This document shows, piece after piece, positions 1 through 15,143 of a DNA stretch of 64,000 nucleotides. The notes beneath the pieces were generated by a model. It worked only from the letters and a program-made list of their open reading frames with translations, searched no databases and was not told where the DNA came from. The position numbers and the translations under genes were made by a program. How positions within the stretch are numbered: position 1 is the stretch's first letter; every line of letters begins with the position of its first letter. The stretch is from Cordylochernes scorpioides. Lineage: Eukaryota; Arthropoda; Arachnida; Pseudoscorpiones; Chernetidae. The stretch covers positions 64,852,115 through 64,916,114 of the forward strand of contig CP092876.1 of the NCBI GenBank assembly GCA_030710605.1, written 5' to 3'.

Positions 1-3000
1 CTCCCTCTCTAGCTATACCTTCTTACTCGGCAGTCTGAGCTCCACCATTGAAGAACTGAAACACCCAAAACACAGCCTCCTCCCTCTCTAGCTATACCTT
101 CTCACTCGGGAGTCTGGGCTCCACCATTGAAGTACTGAAATACCCAACACACAGCCTCCTCCCTCTCTAGCTATACCTTCTTACTCGGCAGTCTGGGCTC
201 CACCATTGAAGAACTGAAACACCCAACATACAGCCTCCTCCTTCTCTAGCTATACCTTCTTACTCGGCAGTCTGGGCTCCACCATTGAAGAACTAAAACA
301 CCCAACACACAGCCTTCCCCCTCTCTAGCTATACCTTCTCACTCGGAAGTCTGGGCTCCACCATTGAAGAACTAAAACACCCAACACACAGCCTCCTCCC
401 TCTCTAGCTATACTTTCTCACTCGGCAGTCTGGGCTCCACCATTGAAGAACTGAAACACCCAACACACAGCCTCCTCCCTCTCTAGCTATACCTTCTCAT
501 TCGGCAGTCTGGGCTCCACCATTGAAGAACTGAAACACCCAACACATAGCCTCATTCCTCTCTAGCTATACCTTCTCACTCGGCAGTCTGGGCTCCACCA
601 ATGGAAAACTGAAACACCCAACACACAGCCTCCTCCCTCTCTAGCTATACCTTCAAACTCGGTAGTCTGGGCTCCACCATTGAAGAACTGAAACACCCAA
701 CACACAGCCTACTCCCTCTCTAGCTATAACTTCTCACTCGGTAGTCTGGGCTCCACCATTGAAGAACTGAAACACCCAACACACAGCATCCTCCCTCTCT
801 AGCTATACCTTCTCACTCGGCAGTCTGGGCTCCACCATTGAAGAACTGAAACACCCAAAACACAGCTCCTCCCTCTCTAGCTATACCTTCTTACTCGGCA
901 GTCTGGGCTCCACCATTGAAGAACTGAAACACCCAACACACAGCCTCCTCCCTCTCTAGCTATACCTTCTTACTCGGCAGTCTGGGCTCCACCATTGGAG
1001 AACTGAAACACCCAACACACAGCCTTCTCCCTCTCTAGCTATATCTTCTCACTCGGCAGTCTGGGCTCCACCATTGAAGAACTGAAACACCCAACACACA
1101 GCCTCCTCCCTCTCTAGCTATACCTTCTCACTCGGAAGTCTGGGCTCCATCATTGAAGAACTGAAACACCCAACATATAGCCTCCCCCCTCTCTAGCTAT
1201 ACCTTCTCACCTCGGCAGTCTGAGCTCCACCATTGAAGAACTGAAACACCCAACACACAGCCTCCTCCCTTTCTAGCTATACATTCTCACTCGGGAGTCT
1301 GGGCTCCACCATTGAAGAACTGAAACACCCAACAAACAGCCTCCTCTCTCTCTAGCTATACCTTCTTACTCGGCAGTCTGGGCTCCACCATTGAAGAACT
1401 GAAACACCCAACACACAGCCTCCTCCTTCTCTAGCTATACCTTCTTACACGGCAGTCTGGGCTCCACCATTTAAGAACTAAAACACCCAACACACAGCCT
1501 CCTCCCTCTCTAGCTATACCTTCTCACTCGGAAGTCTGGGCTCCACCATTAATGAACTGAAACACCCAACACACAGCCTCCTCCCTCTCTAGCTATACCT
1601 TCTCACTCGGTAGTCTGGGCTCCACCATTGAAGAACTGAAACACCCAACATACAGCCTCCTCCCTCTCTAGCTATACCTTCTCACTCGAAAATCTGGGCT
1701 CCACCATTGAAGAACTAAAACACCCAACACACAGCCTCCTCCCTCTCTAGCTATACTTTCTCACTCGGCAGTCTGGGCTCCACCATTGAAGAACTGAAAC
1801 ACCCAAAACACAGCTCCTCCCTCTCTAGCTATACCTTCTCACCTCGGCAGTCTGAGCTCCACCATTGAAGAACTGAAACACCCAACACACAGCCTCCTCC
1901 CTTTCTAGCTATACCTTCTCACTCGGCAGTCTGGGCTCCACCATTGAAAAACTAAAACACCCAACACACAGCCCCCTCCCTCTCTAGCTATACCTTCTTA
2001 CTCGGCAGTCTGGGTTCCACCATTGAAGAACTGAAACACCTAACACACAGCCTCCTTTCTCTCTAGCTATACCTTCTCACTCGGTAATCTGGGCTCCACC
2101 ATTGAAGAACTGAAACACCCAACACACAGCCTCCTCTCTCTCTCTAGCTATACCTTCTCCCTCGGCAGTCTGGACTCCACCATTTAAGAACTGAAACACC
2201 CAACACACAGCCTCCTCCCTCTCTAGCTATACCTTCTTACGCGGCAGTCTGGGCTCCACCATTTAAGAACTGAAACACCCAACACACAGCCTCCTCCCTC
2301 TCTAGCTATACCTTCTCACTCGGAAGTCTGGGCTCCACCATTAATGAACTGAAACACCCAACACACAGCCTCCTCCCTCTCTAGCTATACCTTCTCACTC
2401 GGCAGTCTGGACTCCACCATTTAAGAACTGAAACACCCAACACACAGCATCCTCCCTCTCTAGCTATACCTCCTCACTCGGCAGTCTGGGCTCCACCATT
2501 GAAGAACTGAAACACCCAACATACAGCCTCCTCCCTCTATAGCTATACTTTCTCACTCGGCAGTCTGGGCTCCACCATTGAAGAACTAAACACCCAACAC
2601 ACAGCCTCCTCCCTCTCTAGCTATACCTTCTCACTCGGCAGTCTGGGCTCCACCATTGAAGAACTAAAACACCCAACACACAGCCTTCTCCCTCTCTAGC
2701 TATACCTTCTTACTCGGCAGTCTGAGCTCCACCATTGAAGAACTGAAACACCCAAAACACAGCCTCCTCCCTCTCTAGCTATACCTTCTCACTCGGCAGT
2801 CTGGGCTCCACCATTGAAGAACTGAAACACCCAACACACAGCCTCCTCCCTTTCTAGCTATACATTCTCACTCGGCAGTCTGGGCTCCACCATTGGAGAA
2901 CTGAAACACCTAACACACAGCCTCCTCCCTCTCTAGCTATACCTTCTCACTCGGTAGTCTGGGCTCCACCATTGAAGAACTGAAACACCCAACACACAGC

Positions 3001-3934
3001 CTCCTCTCTCTCTCTAGCTATACCTTCTCACTCGGCAGTCTGGACTCCACCATTTAAGAACTGAAACACCCAACACACAGCATCCTCCCTCTCTAGCTAT
3101 ACCTCCTCACTCGGCAGTCTGGGCTCCACCATTGAAGAACTGAAACACCCAACATACAGCCTCCTCCCTCTATAGCTATACTTTCTCACTCGGCAGTCTG
3201 GGCTCCACCATTGAAGAACTAAAACACCCAACACACAGCCCCCTTCCTCTCTAGCTATACCTTCTTACTCGGCAGTCTGGGTTCCACCATTGAAGAACTG
3301 AAACACCCAACACACAGCCTCCTCCCTCTCTAGCTATGCCTTCTTACTCGGCAGTCTGGGCTCCACCATTGGAGAACTGAAACACCCAACACACAGCCTC
3401 CTCCCTCTCTAGCTATATCGTCTCACTCGGCAGTCTGGGCTCCACCATTGAAGAACTGAAACACCCAACACACAGCCTCCTCCCTCTCTAGCTATACCTT
3501 CTCACTCGGAAGTCTGGGCTCCACCATTGAAGAACTGAAACACCCAACACACAGCCTCCTCCCTCTCTAGCTATACCTTCTCACTCGGCAGTCTGGGCTC
3601 CACCATTGAAGAACTGAAACACCCAACACACAGCCTTCTCCCTCTCTAGCTATACCTTCTTACTCGGCAGTCTGAGCTCCACCATTGAAGAACTGAAACA
3701 CCCAAAACACAGCCTCCTCCCTCTCTAGCTATACCTTCTCACTCGGCACTCTGGGCTCCACCATTGAAGAACTGAAACACCCAACACACAGCCTCCTCCC
3801 TTCCTAGCTATACCTCCTCACTCGGCAGTCTGGGCTCCACCATTGAAGAACTGAAACACCCAACATACAGCCTCCTCCCTCTCTAGCTATACCTTCTCAC
3901 TCGGCAGTCTGGGGGGGGGCTCCCCATTGAAGAA

Positions 3935-4034
3935 NNNNNNNNNNNNNNNNNNNNNNNNNNNNNNNNNNNNNNNNNNNNNNNNNNNNNNNNNNNNNNNNNN
4001 NNNNNNNNNNNNNNNNNNNNNNNNNNNNNNNNNN
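3935..4034. other. Assembly gap of 100 N
   Basis: A run of exactly 100 N inside the satellite, a conventional gap of unknown size. The left edge is poor sequence: a run of nine or ten G and a truncated monomer precede it. True array length is therefore unknown. Confidence 0.99.
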
Positions 4035-7000
4035 TACCTTCTCACTCGAAAGTCTGGGCTCTACCATTGAAGAACTGAAACACCCAACACACAGCCTCCT
4101 CCCTCTCTAGCTATACCTTCTCACTCGGCAGTCTGGGCTCCACCATTGAAGAACTGAAACACCCAACACACAGCCTCCTCCCTCTCTAGCTATACCTTCT
4201 CACTCGGCATTCTGGGCTCCACCATTGAAGAACTGAAACACCCAACACACAGCCTCCTCCCTCTCTAGCTATACCTTCTTACGCGGCAGTCTGGGCTCCA
4301 CCATTTAAGAACTGAAACACCCAACACACAGCCTCCTCCCTCTCTAGCTATACCTTCTTACGCGGCAGTCTGGGCTCCACCATTAAGAACTGAAACACCC
4401 AACACACAGCCTCCTCCCTCTCTGTCTGGGCTCCACCATTGAAGAACTGAAACACCCAACACACAGCCTCCTCCCTCTCTAGCTATACCTTCTCACTCGG
4501 CAGTCTGGGCTCCACCATTGAAGAACTCAAACACCCAACACACAGCCTCCTCCCTCTCTAGCTATACCTCCTCACTCGGCAGTCTGGGCTCCACCATTGA
4601 AGAACTGAAACACCCAACATACAGCCTCCTCCCTCTCTAGCTATACCTTCTCACTCGGCAGTCTGGGTTCCACCATTGAAGAACTGAAACACCCAACACA
4701 CAGCCTCCTTCCTTTCTAGCTATACATTCTCACTCGGCAGTCTGGGCTCCACCATTGAAGAACTAAAACACCCAACACACAGCCCCCTCCCTCTCTAGCT
4801 ATACCTTCTTACTCGGCAGTCTGGGCTCCACCATTGAAGAACTGAAACACCTAACACACAGCCTCCTCCCTCTCTAGCTATACCTTCTCACTCGGTAGTC
4901 TGGGTTCCACCATTGAAGAACTGAAACACCCAACACACAGCCTCCTCTCTCTCTCTAGCTATACCTTCTCACTCGGCAGTCTGGACTCCACCATTTAAGA
5001 ACTGAAACACCCAACACACAGCCTCCTCCCTCTCTAGCTATACCTTCTTACGCGGCAGTCTGGGCTCCACCATTTAAGAACTGAAACACCCAACACACAG
5101 CCTCCTCCCTCTCTAGCTATACCTTTTTACTCGGCAGTCTGGGCTCCACCATTGAAGAACTGAAACACCCAATACACAGCCTCCTCCCTTTCTAGCTAGA
5201 CATTCTCACTCGGCAGTCTGGGCTCCACCATTGGAGAACTGAATCACCTAACACACAGCCTCCTCCCACTCTAGCTATACCTTCTCACTCGGTAGTCTGG
5301 GCTCCACCATTGAAGAACTGAAACACCCAACACACAGCCTCCTCTCTCTCTAGCTATACCTTCTCACTCGGCAGTCTGGACTCCACCATTTAAGAAATGA
5401 AACACCCAACACACAGCCTCCTCCCTCTCTAGCTATACCTTCTTACGCGGCAGTCTGGACTCCACCATTTAAGAACTGAAACACCCAACACACAGCCTCC
5501 TCCCTCTCTAGCTATACCTTCTTACGCGGCAGTCTGGGCTCCACCATTTAAGAACTGAAACACCCAACACACAGCCTCCTTCCTCTCTAGCTATACCTTT
5601 TTACTCGGCAGTCTGGGTTCCACCATTGAAGAACTGAAACACCCAACACACAGCCTCCTCCCTTTCTAGCTATACATTCTCACTCGGCAGTCTGGGCTCC
5701 ACCATTGGAGAACTGAAACACCTAACACACAGCCTCCTCCCTCTCTAGCTATACCTTCTCACTCGGTAGTCTGGGCTCCACCATTGAAGAACTGAAACAC
5801 CCAACACACAGCCTCCTCTCTCTCTCTAGCTATACCTTCTCACTCGGCAGTCTGGACTCCACCATTTAAGAACTGAAACACCCAACACACAGCCTCCTCC
5901 CTCTCTAGCTATACCTTCTTACGCGGCAGTCTGGGCTCCACCATTTAAGAACTGGAACACCCAACACACAGCCTCCTCCCTCTCTAGCTATACCTTTTTA
6001 CTCGGCAGTCTGGGCTCCACCATTGAAGAACTGAAACACCCAACACACAGCCTCCTCCCTTTCTAGCTATACGTTCTCACTCGGCAGTCTGGGCTCCACC
6101 ATTGAAGAACTAAAACACCCAACACACAGCCCCCTCCCTCTCTAGCTATACCTTCTTACTCGGCAGTTTGGTCTCCACCATTGAAGAACTGAAACACCCA
6201 ACACACAGCCTCCTCCCTCTCTAGCTATACCTTCTCACTCGGGAGTCTGGGCTCCACCATTGAAAAACTGAAACACCCAACACACAGCCTCCTCCCTCTC
6301 TAGCTATACCGTCTTACTCGGCAGTCTGGGCTCCACCATTGAAGAACTGAAACACCCAACATACAGCCTCCTCCTTCTCTAGCTATACCTTCTTACTCGG
6401 CAGTTTGGGCTCCACCATTGAAGAACTAAAACACCCAACACACAGCCTTCCCCCTCTCTAGCTATACCTTCTCACTCGGAAGTCTGGGCTCCACTATTGA
6501 AGAACTGAAACACCCAACACACAGCCTCCTCCCTCTCTAGCTATACCTTCTCACTCGGCAGTCTGGGTTCCACCATTGAATAACTGAAACACCCAACACA
6601 CAGCCTCCTCCCTCTCTAGCTATACCTTCTCACTCGGCATTCTGGGCTCCACCATTGAAGAACTGAAACACCCAACACACAGCCTCCTCCCTCTCTAGCT
6701 ATACCTTTTTACTCGGCAGTCTGGGCTCCACCATTGAAGAACTGAAACACCCAACACACAGCCTCCTCCCTCTCTAGCTATACATTCTCACTCGGAAGTC
6801 TGGGCTCCACCATTGAAGAACTGAAACACCCAACAAACAGCCTCCTCTCTCTCTAGCTATACCTTCTTACTCGGCAGTCTGGGCTCCACCATTGAAGAAC
6901 TGAAACACCCAACACACAGCCTCCTCCTTCTCTAGCTATACCTTCTTACACGGCAGTCTGGGCTCCACCATTGAAGAACTGAAACACCCAACACACAGCC

Positions 7001-7959
7001 TCCTCCCTCTCTAGCTATACCTTCTCACTAGGCAGTCTGGGCTCCACCATTGAAGAACTGAAACACCCAACACACAGCCTCCTCCCTCTCTAGCTATACC
7101 TTCTCACTCGGCAGTCTGGGCTCCACCATTGAAGAACTGAAACACCCAACACACAGCCTCCTCCCTCTCTAGCTATACCTTCTCATTCGGCAGTCTGGGC
7201 TCCACCATTGAAGAACTGAAACACCCAACACACAGCCTCCTTCCTCTCTAGCTATACCTTCTCACTCGGCAGTCTGGGCTCCACCATTGAAAAACTGAAA
7301 CACCCAACACACAGCCTCCTCCCTCTCTAGCTATACCTTCAAACTCGGTAGTCTGGGCTCCATCATTGAAGAACTGAAACACCCAACATACAGCCTCCCC
7401 CCTCTCTAGCTATACCTTCTCACTCGGTAGTCTGGGCTCCGCCATTGAAGAACTGAAACACCCAACACACAGCCCCCTCCCTCTCTAGCTATACCTTTTT
7501 ACTCGGCAGTCTGGGCTCCACCATTGAAGAACTGAAACACCCAACACACAGCCTCCTCCCTTTCTAGCTATACATTCTCACTCGGCAGTCTGGGCTCCAC
7601 CATTGAAGAACTAAAACACCCAACACACAGCCCCCTCCCTCTCTAGCTATACCTTCTTACTCGGCAGTCTAGGCTCCACCATTGAAGAACTGAAACACCC
7701 AACACACAGCCTCCTCCCTCTCTAGCTATACCTTCTCACTCGGGAGTCTGGGCTCCACCATTGAAGAACTGAAACACCCAACACACAGCCTCCTCCTTCT
7801 CTAGCTATACCTTCTTACACGGCAGTCTGGGCTCCACCATTAAAGAACTAAAACACCCAACACACAGCCTCCTCCCTCTCTAGCTATACCTTCTCACTCG
7901 GAAGTCTGGGCTCCACCATTGAAGAACTGAAACACCCAACACACAGCCTCCTCCCTCTC

Positions 7960-10900
7960 TAGCTATACCTTCTCACTAGGCAGTCTGGGCTCCACCATTG
8001 AAGAACTGAAACACCTAACACACAGCCTCCTCCCTCTCTAGCTATACCTTCTCACTCGATAATCTGGGCTCCACCATTGAAGAACTAAAACACCCAACAC
8101 ACAGCCTCCTCCCTCTCTAGCTATACTTTCTCACTCGGCAGTCTGGGCTCCACCATTGAAGAACTGAAACACCCAACACACAGCCTCCTCCCTCTCTAGC
8201 TATACCTTCTCATTCGGCAGTCTGGGCTCCACCATTGAAGAACTGAAACACCCAACACACAGCCTCCTTCCTCTCTAGCTATACCTTCTCACTCGGCAGT
8301 CTGGGCTCCACCATTGAAAAACTGAAACACCCAACACACAGCCTCCTCCCTCTCTAGCTATACCTTCAAACTCGTTAGTCTGGGCTCCACCATTGAAGAA
8401 CTGAAACACCCAACACACAGCCTACTCCCTCTCTAGCTATACCTTCTCACTCGGTAGTCTGGGCTCCACCATTGAAGAACTGAAACACCCAACACACAGC
8501 ATCCTCCCTCTCTAGCTATACCTTCTCACTCGGCAGTCTGGGCTCCACCATTGAAGAACTGAAACACCCAAAACACAGCTCCTCCCTCTCTAGCTATACC
8601 TTCTTACTCGGCAGTCTGGGCTCCACCATTGAAGAACTGAAACACCCAACACACAGCCTCCTCCCTCTCTAGCTATACCTTCTCACTCGGCAGTCTGGGC
8701 TCCACCATTGAATAACTGAAACAACAAACACACAGCCTCCTCCCTCTCTAGCTATACCTTCTCACTCGGCAATCTGGGCTCCACCATTGAAGAACTGAAA
8801 CACCCAACACACAGCCTCCTCCCTCTCTAGCTATACCTTCTCACTCGGGAGTCTGGGCTCCACCATTGAAGAACTGAAACACCCAACACACAGCCTCCTC
8901 CCTCTCTAGCTATACCTTCTTACTCGGCAGTCTGGGCTCCACCATTGAAGAACTGGAACACCCAATATACAGCCTCCTCCCTCTCTAGCTATACATACTC
9001 ACTCGGTAGTCTGGGCTCCACCATTGAAGAACTGAAACACCCAACACACAGCCTCCTCCCTCTCTAGCTATACATTCTTACACGGCAGTCTGGGCTCCAC
9101 CATTGAAGAACTGAAACACCCAACACACAGCCTCCTCCCTCTCTAGCTATACCTTCTTACGCGGCAGTCTGGGCTCCACCATTTAAGAACTGAAACACCC
9201 AACACACAGCCCCCTCCCTCTCTAGCTATACCTTTTTACTCGGCAGTCTGGGCTCCACCATTGAAGAACTGAAACACCCAACACACAGCCTCCTCCCTTT
9301 CTAGCTATACATTCTCACTCGGCAGTCTGGGCTCCACCATTGAAGAACTAAAACACCCAACACACAGCCCCCTCTCTCTCTAGCTATACCTTCTTACTCG
9401 GCAGTCTAGGCTCCACCATTGAAGAACTGAAACACCCAACACACAGCCTCCTCCCTCTCTAGCTATACCTTCTCACTCGGGAGTCTGGGCTCCACCATTG
9501 AAGAACTGAAACACCCAACACACAGCCTCCTCCCTCTCTAGCTATACCTTCTTACTCGGCAGTCTGGGCTCCACCATTGAAGAACTGAAACACCCAACAT
9601 ACAGCCTCCTCCTTCTCTAGCTATACCTTCTAACTCGGCAGTCTGGGCTCCACCATTGAAGAACTAAAACACCCAACACACAGCCTTCTCCCGTTCTAGC
9701 TATACCTTCTCACTCGAAAGTCTGGGCTCCACCATTGAAGAACTGAAACACCCAACACACAGCCTCCTCCCTCTCTAGCTATACCTTCTCACTCGGCAGT
9801 CTGGGCTCCACCATTGAATAACTGAAACACCCAACACACAGCCTCCTCCCTCTCTAGCTATACCTTCTCACTCGGCATTCTGGGCTCCACCATTGAAGAA
9901 CTGAAACACCCAACACACAGCCTCCTCCCTCTCTAGCTATACCTTCTCACTAGGCAGTCTGGGCTCCACCATTGAAGAACTGAAACACCTAACACACAGC
10001 CTCCTCCCTCTCTAGCTATACCTTCTCACTCGATAATCTGGGCTCCACCATTGAAGAACTAAAACACCCAACACACAGCCTCCTCCCTCTCTAGCTATAC
10101 TTTCTCACTCGGCAGTCTGGGCTCCACCATTGAAGAACTGAAACACCCAACACACAGCCTCCTCCCTCTCTAGCTATACCTTCTCATTCGGCAGTCTGGG
10201 CTCCACCATTGAAGAACTGAAACACCCAACACACAGCCTCCTTCCTCTCTAGCTATACCTTCTCACTCGGCAGTCTGGGCTCCACCATTGAAAAACTGAA
10301 ACGCCCAACACACAGCCTCCTCCCTCTCTAGCTATACCTTCAAACTCGTTAGTCTGGGCTCCACGATTGAAGAACTGAAACACCCAACACACAGCCTACT
10401 CCCTCTCTAGCTATACCTTCTCACTCGGTAGTCTGGGCTCCACCATTGAAGAACTGAAACACCCAACACACAGCATCCTCCCTCTCTAGCTATACCTTCT
10501 CACTCGGCAGTCTGGGCTCCACCATTGAAGAACTGAAACACCCAAAACACAGCTCCTCCCTCTCTAGCTATACCTTCTTACTCGGCAGTCTGGGCTCCAC
10601 CATTGAAGAACTGAAACACCCAACACACAGCCTCCTCCCTCTCTAGCTATACCTTCTCACTCGGCAGTCTGGGCTCCACCATTGAATAACTGAAACAACA
10701 AACACACAGCCTCCTCCCTCTCTAGCTATACCTTCTCACTCGGCAATCTGGGCTCCACCATTGAAGAACTGAAACACCCAACACACAGCCTCCTCCCTCT
10801 CTAGCTATACCTTCTCACTCGGGAGTCTGGGCTCCACCATTGAAGAACTGAAACACCCAACACACAGCCTCCTCCCTCTCTAGCTATACCTTCTTACTCG

Positions 10901-11905
10901 GCAGTCTGGGCTCCACCATTGAAGAACTGGAACACCCAATATACAGCCTCCTCCCTCTCTAGCTATACATACTCACTCGGTAGTCTGGGCTCCACCATTG
11001 AAGAACTGAAACACCCAACACACAGCCTCCTCCCTCTCTAGCTATACATTCTTACACGGCAGTCTGGGCTCCACCATTGAAGAACTGAAACACCCAACAC
11101 ACAGCCTCCTCCCTCTCTAGCTATACCTTCTTACGCGGCAGTCTGGGCTCCACCATTTAAGAACTGAAACACCCAACACACAGCCCCCTCCCTCTCTAGC
11201 TATACCTTTTTACTCGGCAGTCTGGGCTCCACCATTGAAGAACTGAAACACCCAACACACAGCCTCCTCCCTTTCTAGCTATACATTCTCACTCGGCAGT
11301 CTGGGCTCCACCATTGAAGAACTAAAACACCCAACACACAGCCCCCTCTCTCTCTAGCTATACCTTCTTACTCGGCAGTCTAGGCTCCACCATTGAAGAA
11401 CTGAAACACCCAACACACAGCCTCCTCCCTCTCTAGCTATACCTTCTCACTCGGGAGTCTGGGCTCCACCATTGAAGAACTACAACACCCAACACACAGC
11501 CTCCTCCCTCTCTAGCTATACCTTCTTACTCGGCAGTCTGGGCTCCACCATTGAAGAACTGAAACACCCAACATACAGCCTCCTCCTTCTCTAGCTATAC
11601 CTTCTAACTCGGCAGTCTGGGCTCCACCATTGAAGAACTAAAACACCCAACACACAGCCTCCTCCCTCTCTAGCTATACCTTCTCACTCGAAAGTCTGGG
11701 CTCTACCATTGAAGAACTGAAACACCCAACACACAGCCTCCTCCCTCTCTAGCTATACCTTCTCACTCGGCAGTCTGGGCTCCACCATTGAATAACTGAA
11801 ACACCCAACACACAGCCTCCTCCCTCTCTAGCTATACCTTCTCACTCGGCATTCTGGGCTCCACCATTGAAGAACTGAAACACCCAACACACAGCCTCCT
11901 CCCTC
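7960..11905. repeat. Higher-order duplication inside the satellite, two ~1,975-bp units
   Basis: Diagnostic monomer variants repeat in the same order at a displacement of about 1,974-1,976 bp, which is 25 monomers. They include tcactagg (ends 7980 and 9954), tcgataatc (8057 and 10031), caaactcgtt (about 8368 and 10342), aacaacaaacac (about 8715 and 10690) and aatatacagcc (about 8966 and 10940). Part of the same order returns once more from about 11925 to 12190. This is segmental amplification of a block, not independent drift of single monomers. Confidence 0.85.
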
Positions 11906-12933
11906 TCTAGCTATACCTTCTCACTCGGGAGTCTGGGCTCCACCATTGAAGAACTGAAACACCCAACACACAGCCTCCTCCCTCTCTAGCTATACCTTCT
12001 TACTCGGCAGTCTGGGCTCCACCATTGAAGAACTGGAACACCCAATATACAGCCTCCTCCCTCTCTAGCTATACATACTCACTCGGTAGTCTGGGCTCCA
12101 CCATTGAAGAACTGAAACACCCAACACACAGCCTCCTCCCTCTCTAGCTATACATTCTTACACGGCAGTCTGGGCTCCACCATTGAAGAACTGAAACACC
12201 CAACACACAGCCTCCTCTCTCTCTAGCTATACCTTCTTACTCGGTAGTCTGGACTCCACCATTGAAGAACTGGAACCCCCAACACATAGCCTCCTCCCTC
12301 TCTAGCTATACCTTCTTACGCGGCAGTCTGAGCTCCACCATTGAAGAACTAAAACACCCAAAGCACAGCCTCCTCCCTCTCTAGCTATACCTTCTCACTC
12401 GGCAGTCTGGGCTCCACCATTGAAGAACTGAAACACCCAACACACAGCCTCCTCCCTCTCTTACTATACCTTCTCACTCGGTAGTCTGGGCTCCACCATT
12501 GAATAACTGAAACACCCAACACACAGCCTCCACCCTCTCTAGCCATACCTTCTCACTCGGCAGTCTGGGGTCCACCATTGAAGAACTGAAACACCCAACA
12601 CACAGCCTCCTCCCTCTCTAGCTATACCTTCTCACTCGGCAGTCTGGGCTCCACCATTCAAGAACTGAAACACCCAACACACAGCCTCCTCCCTCTCTAG
12701 CTATACCTTCTCACTCGGCATTCTGGGCTCCACCATTGAAGAAATTAAACACCCAACACACAGCCTCCTCCCTCTCTAGCTATACCTTCTCACTCGGCAG
12801 TCTGGGCTTCACCATTGAATAACTGGAACACCCAACACACAGCCTCCTCCCTCTCTAGCTATACCTTCTCACTCGGCAGTCTGGGCTTCACCATTGAATA
12901 ACTGGAACACCCAACACACAGCCTCCTCCCTAA

Positions 12934-13012
12934 CCAACTATATATATATATATATATTTACTCGGTAGTCTGGGCTCCACCATGGAAGTCCTGGAACAGC
13001 CAATAGTCTCTA
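12934..13012. repeat. Divergent terminal satellite monomer
   Basis: The last monomer keeps actcggtagtctgggctcca but has a (TA)n tract in place of the tagctatacc segment, and catggaagtcctggaaca in place of the usual second half. A poly-T run follows at 13024-13040. This is the array edge, where a lone monomer escapes homogenisation. Confidence 0.8.
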
Positions 13013-15143
13013 TTTTAAAACCCGTTTTTTTTTTTTTTTTACCCTACACTGAAAATTCTGTTAAGAACTCCATTCATGAAGTCCGTGTAAGAAACCGTAA
13101 ACTATAGTTTTCAGGTAAATATATTCCTCCTTAATAAGTCTATAAATTCATAAATTATTTAAATATCTCCATAGGCCATCACTTTAAATACCTGCGACAA
13201 CTATATGAGCAGCTCAATCTAATTCAATAGAAACGGCCTGTATAGTAGACTATCTAAACCGCTGATTTCCTCACTGGTGAGCTGATTCTTCCCAAAATTT
13301 TTAATTTTCATAGTAATATATATATATGCTCGAAATATTCTTTTCATAGAGAAGAACACAAAACACCTTTAATTTTTATAAATACATGACGTGCAAAATC
13401 TAGCCTAATATAACACCAAATAGACCTATTTATTGTTGTTAAATAAAATGAGACATGCTCGATGTTGTAAAAAATCCTTAATGTTTATATTATCTAGAAG
13501 TTATAAAACTTTTTTAAAATAGCTAAATATAAGAATACTCAATATAAATACGATGTATGTGTGCAATGGACGGTTTTAATTAGGAAACGGTTTGAAGTTG
13601 AGGCTTGATTATTGAAGCAATTATTCATAACCTCAATGCAGAAATAAGAAAAAGATCATGTTTCTATCTAGAATCTCTTTGGAGTTACGAGTCAAAAACT
13701 GTCAAAATATCATTTATACAGATGCATCGGAGGCGCATCGAGCGCGTGCTTCATGCAGCTTCCTGACTTCAGACTTTACAAAACTAACTTATTCATAGTT
13801 GAATGTTTATATATTTCAAATTCTGTCTGTGTTTCAACTAGTAACAGGATGCCGAGAGGTTTTTCTAGTCAAGGTTTGTTGGTTACGATTTAATACTACT
13901 TGGAGTTTCATGCAACAAACTAAGTTCAATAAAGCACATCTACAGACCTATAAGCATATGTCCATTGGTTCCCTTAAAACCCCTAAAGGATTTTATTAGT
14001 AAATGTGTATAGAGAGGGAATATAAGAAAACAAATCCAATACAATATCAGAGTGTTCTGGTGATTAATTTGGGGAAACCGCTGAGAGGGTTCGCTACTGA
14101 TGAGCCAATCCCTCCCATTGAATAACTTTTATCATTACAGTAAGATATTTGAGATTATTTATGATATTATTAAAATGAAAAGAAAAATTTCTAAAAAATA
14201 TAATTGTTACTAATGTTATCGATAGATGGTAATTGAATTTATAAACTCAATCTATTCGTTATTATAATATAAATAATTTGTTTGTGTTTGTTTTTAAACC
14301 TAAATATTTGTGATGCGTATTATTTATTTGCTGTGCAAACATTTATATGAGTATAAAACATTTTTACTTCGCTTTAAAGTTCATAACTCTAATTGAACAT
14401 TTAAAAAATTCAATTCGTTAGTTTACAATGGAAAATATATTTTCCTTTCAATTATTGCACTTTTATTTGAAGAGAAGATGACGAATATGTGTTAAATAAT
14501 TTTTAAATGAAAGATAAAAAGATGAAAAACGGATATAACAAACAATTTTTATCTTATAGTTCGCATTTATCCGCCATTTATTTATTTATTTACCAGTTGC
14601 AAACAAGACACGCTATATCCGATCTGGATAATTGCGTGTGAAACAATTTACAATAATTCATATTGTAGTAGAGTAGGTGACAGAATTGTCAAAAATAAAC
14701 AATTAAGAAAAAGAGAATTGAATAAACATATCCATTAAACAAATTAGCAACAACATAAGCAGATAGAATAAATCGCAAAGTAGTTATTTAAAGTATGTTA
14801 AGCAATGGTGGAGGTTGATTTAATGAAGTTATCTGTAATAATTAGTATCGTGGAGAGAGAAAATTGATCAAGTTGAGCCATTTACAATGAGTTATCCGCC
14901 ACTATATGTATGAATGACTTTGGTTCAATTCAATATATATATAACAACAAAATAGAGAATCTTGCTCGACCTGGACGGGAGCCAGCCATTAACGAGGAAG
15001 ATCCTTCTAGTAGCGAACATTGTAGGCTAGTCCATCAATTGAACCTAATTCTCAATTTCATAAAGAGGTACTGGTGATGAAGTATATCGCACTAAGCTGT
15101 ATCCACAATTAACCCATTTCGATAAAATAATTCCTTGAATCAA
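13013..15143. other. AT-rich DNA without a supported gene
   Basis: Poly-T, short TA tracts and no convincing coding sequence. Two short stretches (13249-13290 and 14076-14112) read on the minus strand like the 5' half of a tRNA-derived SINE, related to 46254-46296: an A-box-like segment followed by agcggttt. 14576-14680 shares its tatttattta...gatatccg...ggat core with 29205-29290 and 58925-58990, a dispersed 3'-end repeat. Confidence 0.6.

Larger units (their letters stand above)
1..12933. repeat. 79-bp satellite array
   Basis: About 160 head-to-tail copies of a 79-bp monomer. The fixed points (tagctatacc, tctgggctccaccatt, aactgaaacacccaac) recur at a spacing of 79, for example tagctata at 10, 89 and 168. 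Copies differ by scattered substitutions, a few 1-2 bp indels (acacagctcctcc, ctctctctctctagc) and one shortened copy near 4420. Stops occur in all frames, so it is not coding. The size, homogeneity and length suggest centromeric, pericentromeric or other heterochromatic satellite. I see no CENP-B-box-like motif. Confidence 0.97.

Noticed and set aside
1..12933. CRISPR-like regularly spaced repeats
   Set aside because: The whole 79-bp unit is repeated without unique spacers, and the setting is eukaryotic.
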